A stretch of DNA of 64,000 nucleotides from Streptomyces sp. RKAG290. Lineage in GTDB: Bacteria > Actinomycetota > Actinomycetes > Streptomycetales > Streptomycetaceae. Made by a program: the position numbers and the translations under genes. Below the pieces are notes generated by a model. The model was not told the origin of the DNA and ran no database searches. It saw only the letters and a list, made by a program, of their open reading frames with translations. The first letter of the stretch is position 1. Every line of letters starts with the position of its first letter. The stretch lies in the NCBI RefSeq assembly GCF_023701695.1, contig NZ_JAJOZC010000001.1, positions 186,001 to 250,000 of the forward strand, written 5' to 3'. Below are positions 24,898-33,959 of this stretch, piece after piece.

Positions 24898-25415
24898 GTG
24901 CCGCTCCCGACCGGTATCGCCGTCAGTGCCTTGACCTTCCAGCCGTCCGCGGTCCGGGCAAGGGTCGCCTCGAAACGCTTGCGCTCGGTGCCGCCCTTGC
25001 CGGTGCGCGGGGTCACCTCGACGTCGACGGTCGCGATCATCTCCGCCGTACCGGTCCGCTCGTCGAGCGCGGTGAGCGCCGCGTCGGTGACCTCCCCCTT
25101 CGCGGTGGAGGCGGACTTCGTCAGCTCGGTCGCGTCCTTGCTCCGGGTCCGCTTCAGCTGGTCGTGCAGCGGGCCGGTGGAGGCGGCGAGCCAGGCGCCG
25201 AGGCCGGCGTCCACGCTCCTGGCGTCCTTGCCGTCCAGGCTGTTGAGCCTGGCGAGGTGCCGCTTCCCGTCGGCCAGCGCGGTGTCCCGGCTCTTGGCGT
25301 AGGCCAGGTCGCCGTCACCGCGCGCCTGGGCGTACGACCAGCCGCCGAGTGCGCAGATCAGTGCCGCGGCGAGCAGGACGGCCCAGCCGCCCAGCGTTCT
25401 CGTACGGGTGGTCAT
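24894..25415 (-). CDS. Mce-associated membrane protein (short type, first copy)
   Basis: 173 residues: N-terminal anchor GGWAVLLAAALICALGGWSY, then an extracytoplasmic domain with LAYAKSRDTALADGKRHLAR and LGAWLAASTGPLHDQLKRTR and the ending TRTADGWKVKALTAIPVG (compare TRTTEGWKLSAL in its paralogue). The ATG at 25415 overlaps the MceF stop by 4 nt, which is why this start is preferred over a much longer open frame upstream that runs inside mceF. It begins the block of four Mas genes. Confidence 0.82.
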   Translation of the reverse strand: MTTRTRTLGGWAVLLAAALICALGGWSYAQARGDGDLAYAKSRDTALADGKRHLARLNSLDGKDARSVDAGLGAWLAASTGPLHDQLKRTRSKDATELTKSASTAKGEVTDAALTALDERTGTAEMIATVDVEVTPRTGKGGTERKRFEATLARTADGWKVKALTAIPVGSGT

Positions 25416-26674
25416 GAGCGCTCTCCCTGGCCGAGTCCCAGCAGTCCGGCCATTCCGTCGGCGGCCGGGGCGGTGTCCGCGGTGACGCCGAGTGCTCCGG
25501 GGAGCCGGTCCGCCCTGTCGTCGCCGAGGAGCATCGAGCCGGGCCTGGCGGGTTCGGGCACGGGGCCGCCCTTCGGGGCGTTGGCGCTGCCGCGGACGTT
25601 GACGCCGGTACCGGGTGAAGAGGTGCACCGGGCCTTGGTGTTGAGCGAGGGACCGGCGGAGACGTCGAGCCCGTTGCGATAGGTGGTGGAGCCGTAGCCC
25701 GAGGTGCAGGGCAGCGGCTCGAAGAAGGTGACCGACATGCCGAACCGGGCACCGTTCTCGTCGACCGCGCTGGCGCCCGCGGCCGCGACGGCCGGGACCT
25801 TCACCAGCAGTTCCTCCAGTCCGCGCTGCCGGGTGACGGCGACGTCCGAGGTGGTGAGGAGGTTGGCGACGACGACACCGAAGCTCGGGTCGAGGTCCCG
25901 AAGCAGGCCGCTGATCTGGCCGGTGGCGTCCGGGGTGACGGCGATCAGCTTGCGCAGATCGGTGTCGGACCCCTTGAGTTCGGCCGCCAGTTCCTTGGCG
26001 CCGGAGGCGAAGCCCTTGAGTGCCTCGCCCTGTTCGGCCTGGGTGCGCAGCACGGTCTTGCCGTCGATCATCAGCTTGGTGTTGACCGGAAGTGCGTCGT
26101 CGGCCGCCTGGACGAAGTCGCTGCTGGTGTCCAGCAGCACCTGGAGGTCGTCGCCGCGCCCCTCGAAGGCGGTGCCGAATTCGTCGACGACCGTGCGCAG
26201 CGACTCCAGGTCGACGGAGCCGGCGAGATCGTCGACGCTGGTGAGGACGTCGGTGACGGGCGCCGGAATGGTGGTGTCGGCCTGGTCGATCACGGAACCG
26301 TTCGCCAGGTACGGGCCCTCGGTGCGGGTCGGCCGCAGGTCGACGTACTGCTCGCCGACCGACGAGAGGTTGGCGACGACGGCCTTCAGGCTGTCCGGGA
26401 TGGGCGGGGCGTCCTTCTCGATGCGCAGTTCGGCCTCCACCCCGTCGTCGGTCAGCTCGATCGGTCCGACCCGGCCGACGGAGACGCCGCGGTAGGTGAC
26501 GTTGGAGTGGGTGAACAGGCCGCCGGTCTGCGGCAGCTGGACCTTGACGGTGTAGTAGCTGCGCAGGCCGATGTAGTGGCCGAGGTCGGCGTAGCGCACT
26601 CCGAGATAGCCAAGGACGAGCACCGCGATGATCAGGAAGGCGATGTTCTTGAGCCGGGTGGCCATGGTGATCAT
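25412..26674 (-). CDS. mceF: Mce family protein, sixth position (MceF)
   Basis: 420 residues. N-terminal membrane helix (IAFLIIAVLVLGYLGVRYA), MlaD/MCE domain at about 38-115 (YTVKVQLPQTGGLFTHSNVT, YRGVSVGRVGPIELTDDGVE), then a long helical needle region and a Gly/Pro-rich C-terminus. Six MceA-F proteins form the hexameric, needle-like lipid channel outside the membrane. The ATGA overlap with mceE fixes the start at 26674. Position in the operon, not diagnostic residues, assigns the letter F. Confidence 0.88.
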   Translation of the reverse strand: MITMATRLKNIAFLIIAVLVLGYLGVRYADLGHYIGLRSYYTVKVQLPQTGGLFTHSNVTYRGVSVGRVGPIELTDDGVEAELRIEKDAPPIPDSLKAVVANLSSVGEQYVDLRPTRTEGPYLANGSVIDQADTTIPAPVTDVLTSVDDLAGSVDLESLRTVVDEFGTAFEGRGDDLQVLLDTSSDFVQAADDALPVNTKLMIDGKTVLRTQAEQGEALKGFASGAKELAAELKGSDTDLRKLIAVTPDATGQISGLLRDLDPSFGVVVANLLTTSDVAVTRQRGLEELLVKVPAVAAAGASAVDENGARFGMSVTFFEPLPCTSGYGSTTYRNGLDVSAGPSLNTKARCTSSPGTGVNVRGSANAPKGGPVPEPARPGSMLLGDDRADRLPGALGVTADTAPAADGMAGLLGLGQGERS

Positions 26675-27831
26675 CGGCTGCTCCCTTCCGTGGCCGGGGT
26701 GGTGACCGAGGGAAGCGGCAGCGGAAGTGCCGCGCCGGACTTCTTGGCGGTGCTGCCCGCGACGGCGGGCGGCGTGGAGCCGGCCGGTTCCAGCGGCGGG
26801 ATGATCTGGGTGCCGGGCACGGCCGTCACGTCCAGGTAGACGTTGAGGTAGTCGCCCTTCACCCCGCGCAGCACCTCGTCCGTGAACGGGTAGGTGAGCA
26901 GCACCTGGAGGGAGTCCGGGAGGTCCTGGCCCGAGTCGGCGAGAGCCTGGAGGGTGGGGGCGAGAGCCTTGAGGTCGGCCACCATGTCCGCCTTGCTCTT
27001 GTTGACCGTGTCGACGGCGACGGTGGAGAGCGTGTCGAGCGAGCTCAGCATGGTCATGAGCGAGCCGCGCTGCTTCTCCAGGACCTTCATGCCGGGGCTG
27101 AGCTTGGTCAGCACGGTGCCGACGTCCTGTTTGCGGGTGGCGAGGGTGGCGGAGAGCCGGTTGACGCCGTCGAGGGCGTCGGTGATGTCCCCCTTGTTGT
27201 CGTCCAGGTTCGTGACGAGGGTGTTGACCCGGCTGAGCATGGAGCGGACCTGGGGTTCCCGCCCGGTGAGGGCCTTGTTGAGCTCGGTGTTGATGGTCTT
27301 GAGCTGGTTGATGCCACCGCCGTTGAGGAGCATCGACAGGGCGCCGAACACCTCCTCGACCTCCGGGTTCCGGTTGGTCCGGGTGAGCGGGATGCGGTCC
27401 CCGTCGGCGAGTGCGCCCTTGGCGGTGCCGGCCGCGGGCGGCGAGAGCTGGATGTACTTCTCGCCGAGGAGGCTGGACTGCTCCAGGTGCGCGTAGGCGT
27501 TGGCGGGGAGCTTGATCCGGCCGTTGACCCGCATGGTGACCTTGGCGTTCCAGCTGCCCTGGGCCAGGGAGATCTTGGTGACGCGGCCGACGGCCACGTC
27601 GTTGACCTTCACCGAGGACTGCGGAGCGAGGCTGAGTACGTCCCCGAACTCGGCGGTGATCTCGTAGGGATGGTCGCCGAGGTCAGCGCCGCCGGGCAGC
27701 GGCACCTGGTCGATGCCGGTGAACGTCGGCAGGTCGACCGTGGTGACGATCAGGGCCAGCCCGACGCCCACCGCGAGCACAGCGGCGACGCCGGTCGCGC
27801 GGGCGCCGGGTCTGCGCAGGACGCGGCTCAT
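26671..27831 (-). CDS. mceE: Mce family protein, fifth position (MceE)
   Basis: 386 residues: membrane segment (ATGVAAVLAVGVGLALIVTT), MCE domain (YEITAEFGDVLSLAPQSSVK, VNDVAVGRVTKISLAQGSW) and helical needle part (LNKALTGREPQVRSMLSRV). In mycobacteria the fifth Mce protein is a lipoprotein; here no lipobox cysteine is present after the N-terminal helix, so it is anchored by the uncleaved helix. Both ends overlap neighbours as ATGA. Confidence 0.88.
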   Translation of the reverse strand: MSRVLRRPGARATGVAAVLAVGVGLALIVTTVDLPTFTGIDQVPLPGGADLGDHPYEITAEFGDVLSLAPQSSVKVNDVAVGRVTKISLAQGSWNAKVTMRVNGRIKLPANAYAHLEQSSLLGEKYIQLSPPAAGTAKGALADGDRIPLTRTNRNPEVEEVFGALSMLLNGGGINQLKTINTELNKALTGREPQVRSMLSRVNTLVTNLDDNKGDITDALDGVNRLSATLATRKQDVGTVLTKLSPGMKVLEKQRGSLMTMLSSLDTLSTVAVDTVNKSKADMVADLKALAPTLQALADSGQDLPDSLQVLLTYPFTDEVLRGVKGDYLNVYLDVTAVPGTQIIPPLEPAGSTPPAVAGSTAKKSGAALPLPLPSVTTPATEGSSR

Positions 27832-28943
27832 CGCTTCGCCCCCTTCTTCTGCGTGGCGGTCTTCTCGGGGGTGCCGTAGACGGTGCCGACGGCGGGCAGC
27901 GGCAGCGAGGGCAGCGCCTTCTGCCGGGTGGCGTCCGCGGGCGAGAGTCCGCTGAGGGCGGTGGACTCGTCCGTGAGCGGTCCGCCCATGGAGAGTTCGT
28001 TGAGGTTGGTGCGCCCGTTGAGGGTGCGGTTCAACGGGTCGTAGGCCTGGATCACGTTGTCCGCGGCGAGCGGCAGCGTGTCCATGGACTCGGCGAGCGA
28101 GGCCCGCTGGTCGACCAGCGCCTGGGTGATCGGGACCAGGGCGTCCACGTTCGTCTTCAGTGCGCCGCGGTTCTTCTTGATGAAGGTCTTGACCTGGCCG
28201 AGGGCGGTACCGAGTTCCTTCAGGGCCGCGCTGAGGTTCTCCTTGTCGTCGGCCAGGAACCCGGTGACCGAGTTCAGCTGCTGCTCGGCGGCGCGGACGT
28301 CACCGTCGTTGTCCTTGAGCATGGTGGTGAAGGTCTGCAGGTAGGACAGCGTGTCGAAGAGGTTCCCACTGCTCTTGTCGAGGGTCTTCGTCGCCTTGCC
28401 GAACTGCTCGATGGAGTCCCCGATGGCCTTTCCGTTGCCGTCGAGGTTCTTCGCTCCGGTGTCCAGGAGCTTGGCCAGCGCGCCGTCGGCGTTGGCCCCG
28501 TCGGGGCCGAGCGCGGTGGAGAGTTCGGTGATGGAGGCGTAGAGCTGGTCGACCTCCACCGGGGTCGCGTTGTTCGACGCGGGCAGTTCGGCCTCGTCCG
28601 CCAGCACCGGTCCGCCGTCGTACGCGGGGGCGAGCTGGACGTACCTGTCGGCGACCAGGCTGGGGGCGACGACCACGGCATGGGCGTCCTTGGGCACCTT
28701 GACGCCCTTGTCGACGCGGAGCGTGACCTTGACCTCCTTGCCCTTCGGCTCCACCGATTCGACCGTGCCGACCTTCACTCCCAGGATCCGCAGGTCCGAT
28801 CCGGCGTACACGCCGGTGGCCTGGTCGAAGTAGGCGGTGACGGTCGTCGTCCCCGCGTCGTCCATGGCCATCACACCGGAGCTGGCCGCGACGGCCACGA
28901 CGGCGAGTCCGGCGCCGATGCCGACGATGCGCGTGAGTCTCAT
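27828..28943 (-). CDS. mceD: Mce family protein, fourth position (MceD)
   Basis: 371 residues with N-terminal helix (IVGIGAGLAVVAVAASSGVM), MCE domain (VTAYFDQATGVYAGSDLRIL, GVKVGTVESVEPKGKEVKVT) and extended helical region (TKTLDKSSGNLFDTLSYLQT). Starts at ATG 28943, one base before the mceC stop triplet (28945-28947), i.e. essentially contiguous. Part of the six-protein lipid conduit; the C-terminal region is Lys/Pro-rich. Confidence 0.88.
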   Translation of the reverse strand: MRLTRIVGIGAGLAVVAVAASSGVMAMDDAGTTTVTAYFDQATGVYAGSDLRILGVKVGTVESVEPKGKEVKVTLRVDKGVKVPKDAHAVVVAPSLVADRYVQLAPAYDGGPVLADEAELPASNNATPVEVDQLYASITELSTALGPDGANADGALAKLLDTGAKNLDGNGKAIGDSIEQFGKATKTLDKSSGNLFDTLSYLQTFTTMLKDNDGDVRAAEQQLNSVTGFLADDKENLSAALKELGTALGQVKTFIKKNRGALKTNVDALVPITQALVDQRASLAESMDTLPLAADNVIQAYDPLNRTLNGRTNLNELSMGGPLTDESTALSGLSPADATRQKALPSLPLPAVGTVYGTPEKTATQKKGAKR

Positions 28944-28944
28944 G

Positions 28945-29964
28945 TCAGCGGCCGCCTTGCTGCTTGGGTGGCATGCATCCGGTCGCCGGGGGCGTGCCCG
29001 CGGGCAGGTAGTCCTTCGGGACGACCCCGCAGACGTAGTTGTCGAGCCAGCGGCCGTTGCCGAGGGTGTTGCCGACGAGCCGGTTGTAGGAGCCGGCCAG
29101 CGAGAGCACCTTGTCGAGGCTCTTGCGGTTCTTCACCAGGACGGCGGTGACCCGGCCGAGCGAGTCCAGGGTGGGCTTCAGCTGCTTGTTGTTGTCCGCG
29201 ACCAGGCCGGTGAGCTGGGTGCCGAGGTCCCGGGTGCCGGTGAGCAGCAGATGGATCGAGTCGCGGCGGGCCTGGATCTCGCCGAGGAGCAGGTTGCCGT
29301 CCTCCAGCAGCGTCTCGAAGCTGCTCTTCTTGTGGGCGAGTGTCTTGGTCAGCTGCTTGCTGCCCTTGAGCAGGGTGGCCAGCTGGGCGTCGCGCTCGGA
29401 GACGGTCTTCGAGAGCGCGGAGAGCCCGTCGGCGGCGCTCTTCACGTCGGGCGGCGAGTCCTTGAAGGTGGCGGAGATCGTCTCGAAGCTCTTGGCGAGC
29501 TGCTTGGTGTCGATGTCCCCGATGGTCTCGCCGAGTCCGTTGAACGCCTGGGTGACGTCGTACGGGGAGGTGGTGCGGCTCGCGGTGATGCGCCGGTCCG
29601 GGTCCTGGGGCCCGGTGCCGAGCGGATCGACGGCGAGGTACTTGTCGCCCAGCAGCGTCTTGATGGCGATGCCCACGGTGGAGGAGTTGCCGATCCAGGC
29701 GTCCTTGACCCGGAAGCTGACCTTCACCACGGACCCGTCGAGCGAGACTCCGGTGACCTCTCCCACCTTGACGCCGGCGATCCGTACCTCGTCGCCGTCC
29801 TCAAGTCCGGCGGACTCGGTGAAGTCGGCGGTGTACGTGGTGCCGCCGCCGATGAAGGGCAGCGAGTCGGCGCGGTAGGCGGCGAGGCCGACGAGGACCA
29901 GGACGAGGAGTCCGACGATGCCGATGGCGACGGGGTTGCGTTCCCGCAGGGGTCTGATTGTCAT
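28945..29964 (-). CDS. mceC: Mce family protein, third position (MceC)
   Basis: 339 residues, ATG 29964 (MTIRPLRERNPVAIG) in ATGA overlap with mceB. Membrane helix IGIVGLLVLVLVGLAAYRA, MCE domain YTADFTESAGLEDGDEVRIA and GVKVGEVTGVSLDGSVVKVS, then the helical needle, ending with the short Cys-containing tail DNYVCGVVPKDYLP. The C-terminal paired cysteines resemble those of MceB. Acts with MceA, B, D, E and F. Confidence 0.88.
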   Translation of the reverse strand: MTIRPLRERNPVAIGIVGLLVLVLVGLAAYRADSLPFIGGGTTYTADFTESAGLEDGDEVRIAGVKVGEVTGVSLDGSVVKVSFRVKDAWIGNSSTVGIAIKTLLGDKYLAVDPLGTGPQDPDRRITASRTTSPYDVTQAFNGLGETIGDIDTKQLAKSFETISATFKDSPPDVKSAADGLSALSKTVSERDAQLATLLKGSKQLTKTLAHKKSSFETLLEDGNLLLGEIQARRDSIHLLLTGTRDLGTQLTGLVADNNKQLKPTLDSLGRVTAVLVKNRKSLDKVLSLAGSYNRLVGNTLGNGRWLDNYVCGVVPKDYLPAGTPPATGCMPPKQQGGR

Positions 29965-30992
29965 GCCAGGCACCTCGGCTGGGTGATCGCGATGCCGGTG
30001 GGCGGGGCACTGCCGTCCTCGGTCGTCACACCGCTGACCTTGGCCTCGCAGAGATAGAGGTTGAGCCAGGAGCCGTACGACGCCAGGCGGCCGATCGCCT
30101 CCATCTTGGCCGGGGTCTTCTTCAGGAAGTTCTCGATCTGCGGGGTTCCCTTGCCCAACTGATCGGAGAGACGCCCGAGTTGCTTGATGTCGTCCTTCAG
30201 GGGCTTGCGGCCGTCCTGCAGCAGGTCGGCGGTGACCGTGGTGAGCGCGCCCATCGCGGTGACCGCCTCCCCGAGCGGTTTGCGGTCGCCGGAGAAGCCG
30301 GTGACCAGCTGCTGGAGCGTGTCGACCAGGTCGTTGAAGCCGGCCTCCCGGTCGTTCACGGTCTTGAGGACCGTGTTGAGGTTCTTGATCACCTCACCGA
30401 TCACCTTGTCCTTGGCCGCGACCGTGCTGGTCAGGGAGCCGACGTGCTGGAGGATGCTGTCGACGGTGCCGCCCTCGCCCTGGAGCACCTGGACGATGGA
30501 GCCCGCGAGCTGGTTGACGTCGGGCGGGGAGAGGCCCTCGAACAGCGGCTGGAAGCCGTTGAAGAGCTGGGTCAGGTCAAGGGCCGGTGTGGTGCGCGAG
30601 AGCGGGATGGTCGCTCCGGCTGCGAAGCTCCGGCCGACGGGTCCGGCGCCCTGGTCGAGGTCGATGAAACGCTGGCCGACCATGTTGAGGTACTTGATCG
30701 AGGCGGTCACCGACGCGGGGAGCCTGCGCCCCTTGCGGACGGCGAAGCCGACCTCGGCGAGCCGCTTGTCCGCCACCTCGATCGACTCGACCTGCCCGAC
30801 CTTGACCCCGGCGATCCGGACGCTGTCGCCGACGATCAGTCCGGTGGCGTCGGTGAACCTGGCCTTGTACGTGGTGGTGTCGCCGACCCCGGTGTTGGCG
30901 ATGGACAGCCCGAGGACGGTGGTGGCCAGGACGGTCACCAGAATGAAGACGATCGATTTCGCGAGCGGTCCCGCGAGGGAGCGGCGCTTCAC
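29961..30992 (-). CDS. mceB: Mce family protein, second position (MceB)
   Basis: 343 residues. GTG start at 30992 in a GTGA overlap with mceA. Membrane helix SIVFILVTVLATTVLGLSIA, MCE domain TYKARFTDATGLIVGDSVRI and AGVKVGQVESIEVADKRLAE, then helical segments with TPALDLTQLFNGFQPLFEGL, a typical Mce needle motif also seen in mceC (SPYDVTQAFNGLGETIGDI). Ends with a Cys pair (LYLCEAKV ... PRCLA). Confidence 0.88.
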   Translation of the reverse strand: MKRRSLAGPLAKSIVFILVTVLATTVLGLSIANTGVGDTTTYKARFTDATGLIVGDSVRIAGVKVGQVESIEVADKRLAEVGFAVRKGRRLPASVTASIKYLNMVGQRFIDLDQGAGPVGRSFAAGATIPLSRTTPALDLTQLFNGFQPLFEGLSPPDVNQLAGSIVQVLQGEGGTVDSILQHVGSLTSTVAAKDKVIGEVIKNLNTVLKTVNDREAGFNDLVDTLQQLVTGFSGDRKPLGEAVTAMGALTTVTADLLQDGRKPLKDDIKQLGRLSDQLGKGTPQIENFLKKTPAKMEAIGRLASYGSWLNLYLCEAKVSGVTTEDGSAPPTGIAITQPRCLA

Positions 30993-32296
30993 TTGAGCTT
31001 CACCTCCGCACCGCGGAAGGCCGGACCGATGAGCACGCTGCTCCAGTCGGGCAGGGTCTGCGGCTGGACTTTCAGTGAGGGAGCGACCAGCTCGTTGACG
31101 AGCCGGCTCTCCTGCGGGGAGTTGGGCATGCCGAGGGAGGTGTCCGTGGCCCCGGCCCCGGTCCCGGTCTGCTTGTCGCCGGTCCGCTTGTCGCCGGGGG
31201 CGGGAGATCCGGCCGCGCGTCCGGCGGCCGTCGGCTCGGTCGCTCCGACGTACGGCACCGAGTAGCAGTGCGGTCCGCCGGTCGCGTCGTAGACCGGGGT
31301 GTCCCGGCCGGCGACGTACTTCCCCTTGGACTTCACGGACTTGACGGTGACGTGGAGACCGGGCTGCCCGGTGCCCTTGCCCAGCGCCTTGTCCATCGCC
31401 GGCACGAATCCGGCGACGGTCCGCAGGGTGCAGGGGAACTCGTCGGAGTACCTCGCCAGCAGCTCAAGCGTCGGCCTGCTCGTGGCGGAGAGCCGGATCA
31501 GGTTGTCCTTGTTCTCCTGGAGGAACGTGGTCACGTCCTGCGCGGACGCGGTCGTGGACCCGTACAGGTCGGCGAGCTGCGCCTGCTGGTCGGCAAGGGT
31601 GGAGCTGGTGGTGGTGAAGTCGGTGAGTGCGTCCAGGACGTCGGGTGCGGCGTCCCCGTACACCCTGCTCACCTTCACGAGCTCCTTGATGTCGGCGTTG
31701 AGCGTGGGGAGCTGGGGGTTGAACTTCTGCAGGTGGGCGTCGAGCCTGACGAGCGTGTCGCCGAGCTTCTCGCCGCGTCCCTGGAGTGCCTGGGAGACCG
31801 CGTTGAGGGTGACGGAGAGCTTCTCCGGCTTCACCGCGGTCAGCAGCGGCAGGACATTGTCGAGGACCTCTTCCAGCTCGATGGCGTTGCTGGAGCGGTC
31901 CTGCGGGATGACGGCTCCGGCCCGCAGGGTCTGCGCGGACGGTACGGCAGGGGGTACGAGCGCCACGAACCGTTCGCCGAACAGGGTGGTGGGCAGCATC
32001 TGGGCGGTGACGTCGGCCGGTATCCGGTCGAGCTTGTCGGGCTTGATGGCCAGGGTGAGACGGGCGCCCTCGCCGTCGGCCGTGATGTTGCGGACCTGTC
32101 CGATGACGACTCCGCGAAGCTTGACGTCGGCGTTGTCGTGCATCTCGTTGCCGACGCTTCCGGTGCGCACGGTCACCGTGGCGTCATCGGTGAAGTCCTT
32201 GTTGTACACCGAGACGGACACCCAGATGAGTACGGCGGGCACGAGCAGGAAGGTCACTCCGGCGAGCCTGCGGCGGGTGGACTGCGTGGACTTCAT
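30989..32296 (-). CDS. mceA: Mce family protein, first position (MceA)
   Basis: 435 residues, the longest Mce subunit of this operon. N-terminal membrane helix (LAGVTFLLVPAVLIWVSVSV), MCE domain at about 38-115 (DDATVTVRTGSVGNEMHDNA, DVKLRGVVIGQVRNITADGE), helical region to about 300 and a Ser/Thr/Gly-rich C-terminus. ATG 32296 overlaps the permease stop as TGATG. First of six consecutive mce genes directly following the two YrbE permeases, the canonical gene order. Confidence 0.9.
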   Translation of the reverse strand: MKSTQSTRRRLAGVTFLLVPAVLIWVSVSVYNKDFTDDATVTVRTGSVGNEMHDNADVKLRGVVIGQVRNITADGEGARLTLAIKPDKLDRIPADVTAQMLPTTLFGERFVALVPPAVPSAQTLRAGAVIPQDRSSNAIELEEVLDNVLPLLTAVKPEKLSVTLNAVSQALQGRGEKLGDTLVRLDAHLQKFNPQLPTLNADIKELVKVSRVYGDAAPDVLDALTDFTTTSSTLADQQAQLADLYGSTTASAQDVTTFLQENKDNLIRLSATSRPTLELLARYSDEFPCTLRTVAGFVPAMDKALGKGTGQPGLHVTVKSVKSKGKYVAGRDTPVYDATGGPHCYSVPYVGATEPTAAGRAAGSPAPGDKRTGDKQTGTGAGATDTSLGMPNSPQESRLVNELVAPSLKVQPQTLPDWSSVLIGPAFRGAEVKLK

Positions 32297-33099
32297 CAGC
32301 CGGCCACCTTCACCGTCGTCGTGGCGCCCCAGATGGCGAGCGAGAGGAAGAAGTCGGTGACGCTGATCAGGACGATCGCGTTGCGCACCGACCGGCCGAC
32401 CGCCACCCCCACCCCGGCGGGTCCGCCGGTGGCGTGGTAGCCGTAGTAGCAGTGCGCGAGGATCACCATCACGCTGAAGATCAGCACCTTGAGCACCGAC
32501 AGCAGTACGTCCTGCGGGGAGAGGAAGAGGTTGAAGTAGTGGTCGTAGGTGCCCGCCGACTGCCCGTTGAACAGGACGGTGACGTAGCGGGAGGCGAGGT
32601 ACGAGGAGAGCAGCCCGATCGCGTACAGCGGGATGATCGCGACGACGCCGGCGATGATCCGGGTGGTGACGAGGTAGGGCATCGAGCGCACGCCCATCGA
32701 CTCCAGGCCGTCGATCTCCTCGTTGATCCGCATGGCGCCGAGCTGGGCGGTGAAGCCCGCCCCGACGGTCGCGGAGAGGGCCAGCCCGGCGACGAGGGGA
32801 GCGATCTCCCGGGTGTTGAAGTACGCGGAGATGAAGCCGGTGAAGGCGGAGGTGCCGATCTGGTTGAGGGCCGCGTACCCCTGGAGGCCGACGACGGTAC
32901 CGGTGGCCAGCGTCATCGCGATCATCACGCCGATGGTGCCGCCGACGACGCCGAGGCCGCCGCTGCCGAAGGCGACCTCGGCCAGGAGCCGCTGCACCTC
33001 CTTCAGGTAGCGGCGCAGGGTTCTCGGGATCCAGACCAGTGCCCTTACGTAGAAGGTGAGTTGGTCACCGGATCGGTCGAGCCAGCTGAGCATCGACAT
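32296..33099 (-). CDS. Mce-system permease, second YrbE/MlaE protein
   Basis: 267-residue integral membrane protein with the MlaE fold: GTIGVMIAMTLATGTVVGLQ, REIAPLVAGLALSATVGAGF, AQLGAMRINEEIDGLESMGV (the cytoplasmic coupling helix contacting the ATPase) and ASRYVTVLFNGQSAGTYDHY. It pairs with the other YrbE protein to form the transmembrane core of the lipid importer. Start ATG 33099 follows the first permease by 3 nt. Intact, unlike its partner. Confidence 0.92.
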   Translation of the reverse strand: MSMLSWLDRSGDQLTFYVRALVWIPRTLRRYLKEVQRLLAEVAFGSGGLGVVGGTIGVMIAMTLATGTVVGLQGYAALNQIGTSAFTGFISAYFNTREIAPLVAGLALSATVGAGFTAQLGAMRINEEIDGLESMGVRSMPYLVTTRIIAGVVAIIPLYAIGLLSSYLASRYVTVLFNGQSAGTYDHYFNLFLSPQDVLLSVLKVLIFSVMVILAHCYYGYHATGGPAGVGVAVGRSVRNAIVLISVTDFFLSLAIWGATTTVKVAG

Positions 33100-33102
33100 C
33101 GG

Positions 33103-33959
33103 TCAGCTCCCCTTCGCGGGGACGACCTGGAGATAGATCGCCGTGAGGACCATGTTCACGAAGAACAGCAGCATGAAGGTGATGACGACGGACTGGTTGA
33201 CCGCGTCCCCGACCCCCTTCGGGCCGCCGCGCGGGTTGAGGCCGCGGTAGGCGGCGACGATGCCCGCGATGAAGCCGAAGATCAGCGCCTTGATCTCGCT
33301 GATGTACAGGTCGGGCAGCTGCGCCAGGGCGGAGAAGCTGGACAGGTAGGCCCCGGGGTGCCGTGCTGCAGGATCACGTTGAAGAAGTAGCCGCCGAGCG
33401 TGCCGACCACGGAGACGAGTCCGTTCAGCAGGACGGCCACGAGCATGGTGGCCAGCACCCGCGGGACGACGAGGCGCTGAATCGGTGAGACGCCCATGAC
33501 CTCCATCGCGTCGAGCTCCTCGCGGATCTTGCGGGACCCGAGGTCGGCGCAGATGGCGGACCCGGCGGCGCCGGAGACCAGCAGCGCCACGATGATCGGG
33601 CTGGCCTGCTGGATGACGGCGAGGACGCTGGCGCCGCCGGTGAAGGACTGGGCGCCGAGCTGCTGGGTGAGGGAGCCGACCTGGAGGGCGATGACCGCGC
33701 CGAACGGGATGGAGACGAGTGCGGCGGGCAGGATCGTGACGCTGGCGACGAACCAGAACTGCTCGATGAACTCCCGCACCTGGAAGGGCCGGCGGAAGGT
33801 CTCGCGGCACACGGTCCCGGCGAGGGTGAAGAGCTTCCCGGTCTCGCGCAGCGGGGCGAACAGCCGGCTCGGGCGTCGCACCTCGGGCGCCTTCTCCGGC
33901 ACCCGGTCCACCGGCGGGTCGGGCGGCCCTGGCGGCCGGACCGGCATGGGGGCGGTCAC
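33103..33959 (-). pseudogene. Mce-system permease, first YrbE/MlaE protein, one -1 frameshift
   Basis: The first 200 residues (GTG 33959, GTGA overlap with the ATPase stop) have the MlaE fold: ETFRRPFQVREFIEQFWFVA, SIPFGAVIALQVGSL, IREELDAMEVMGVSPIQRLV. After GGYFFNVILQHGTPG the frame is lost at GGCCCCGGGG (33349-33358). One base off, the protein continues AYLSSFSALAQLPDLYISEI, KALIFGFIAGIVAAYRGLNP, GGPKGVGDAVNQSVVITF and stops at 33103. One added base gives about 285 residues, normal for the family. Since a Mce importer needs both permeases and every other operon gene is intact, a base-calling error is the simpler explanation. Confidence 0.88.
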
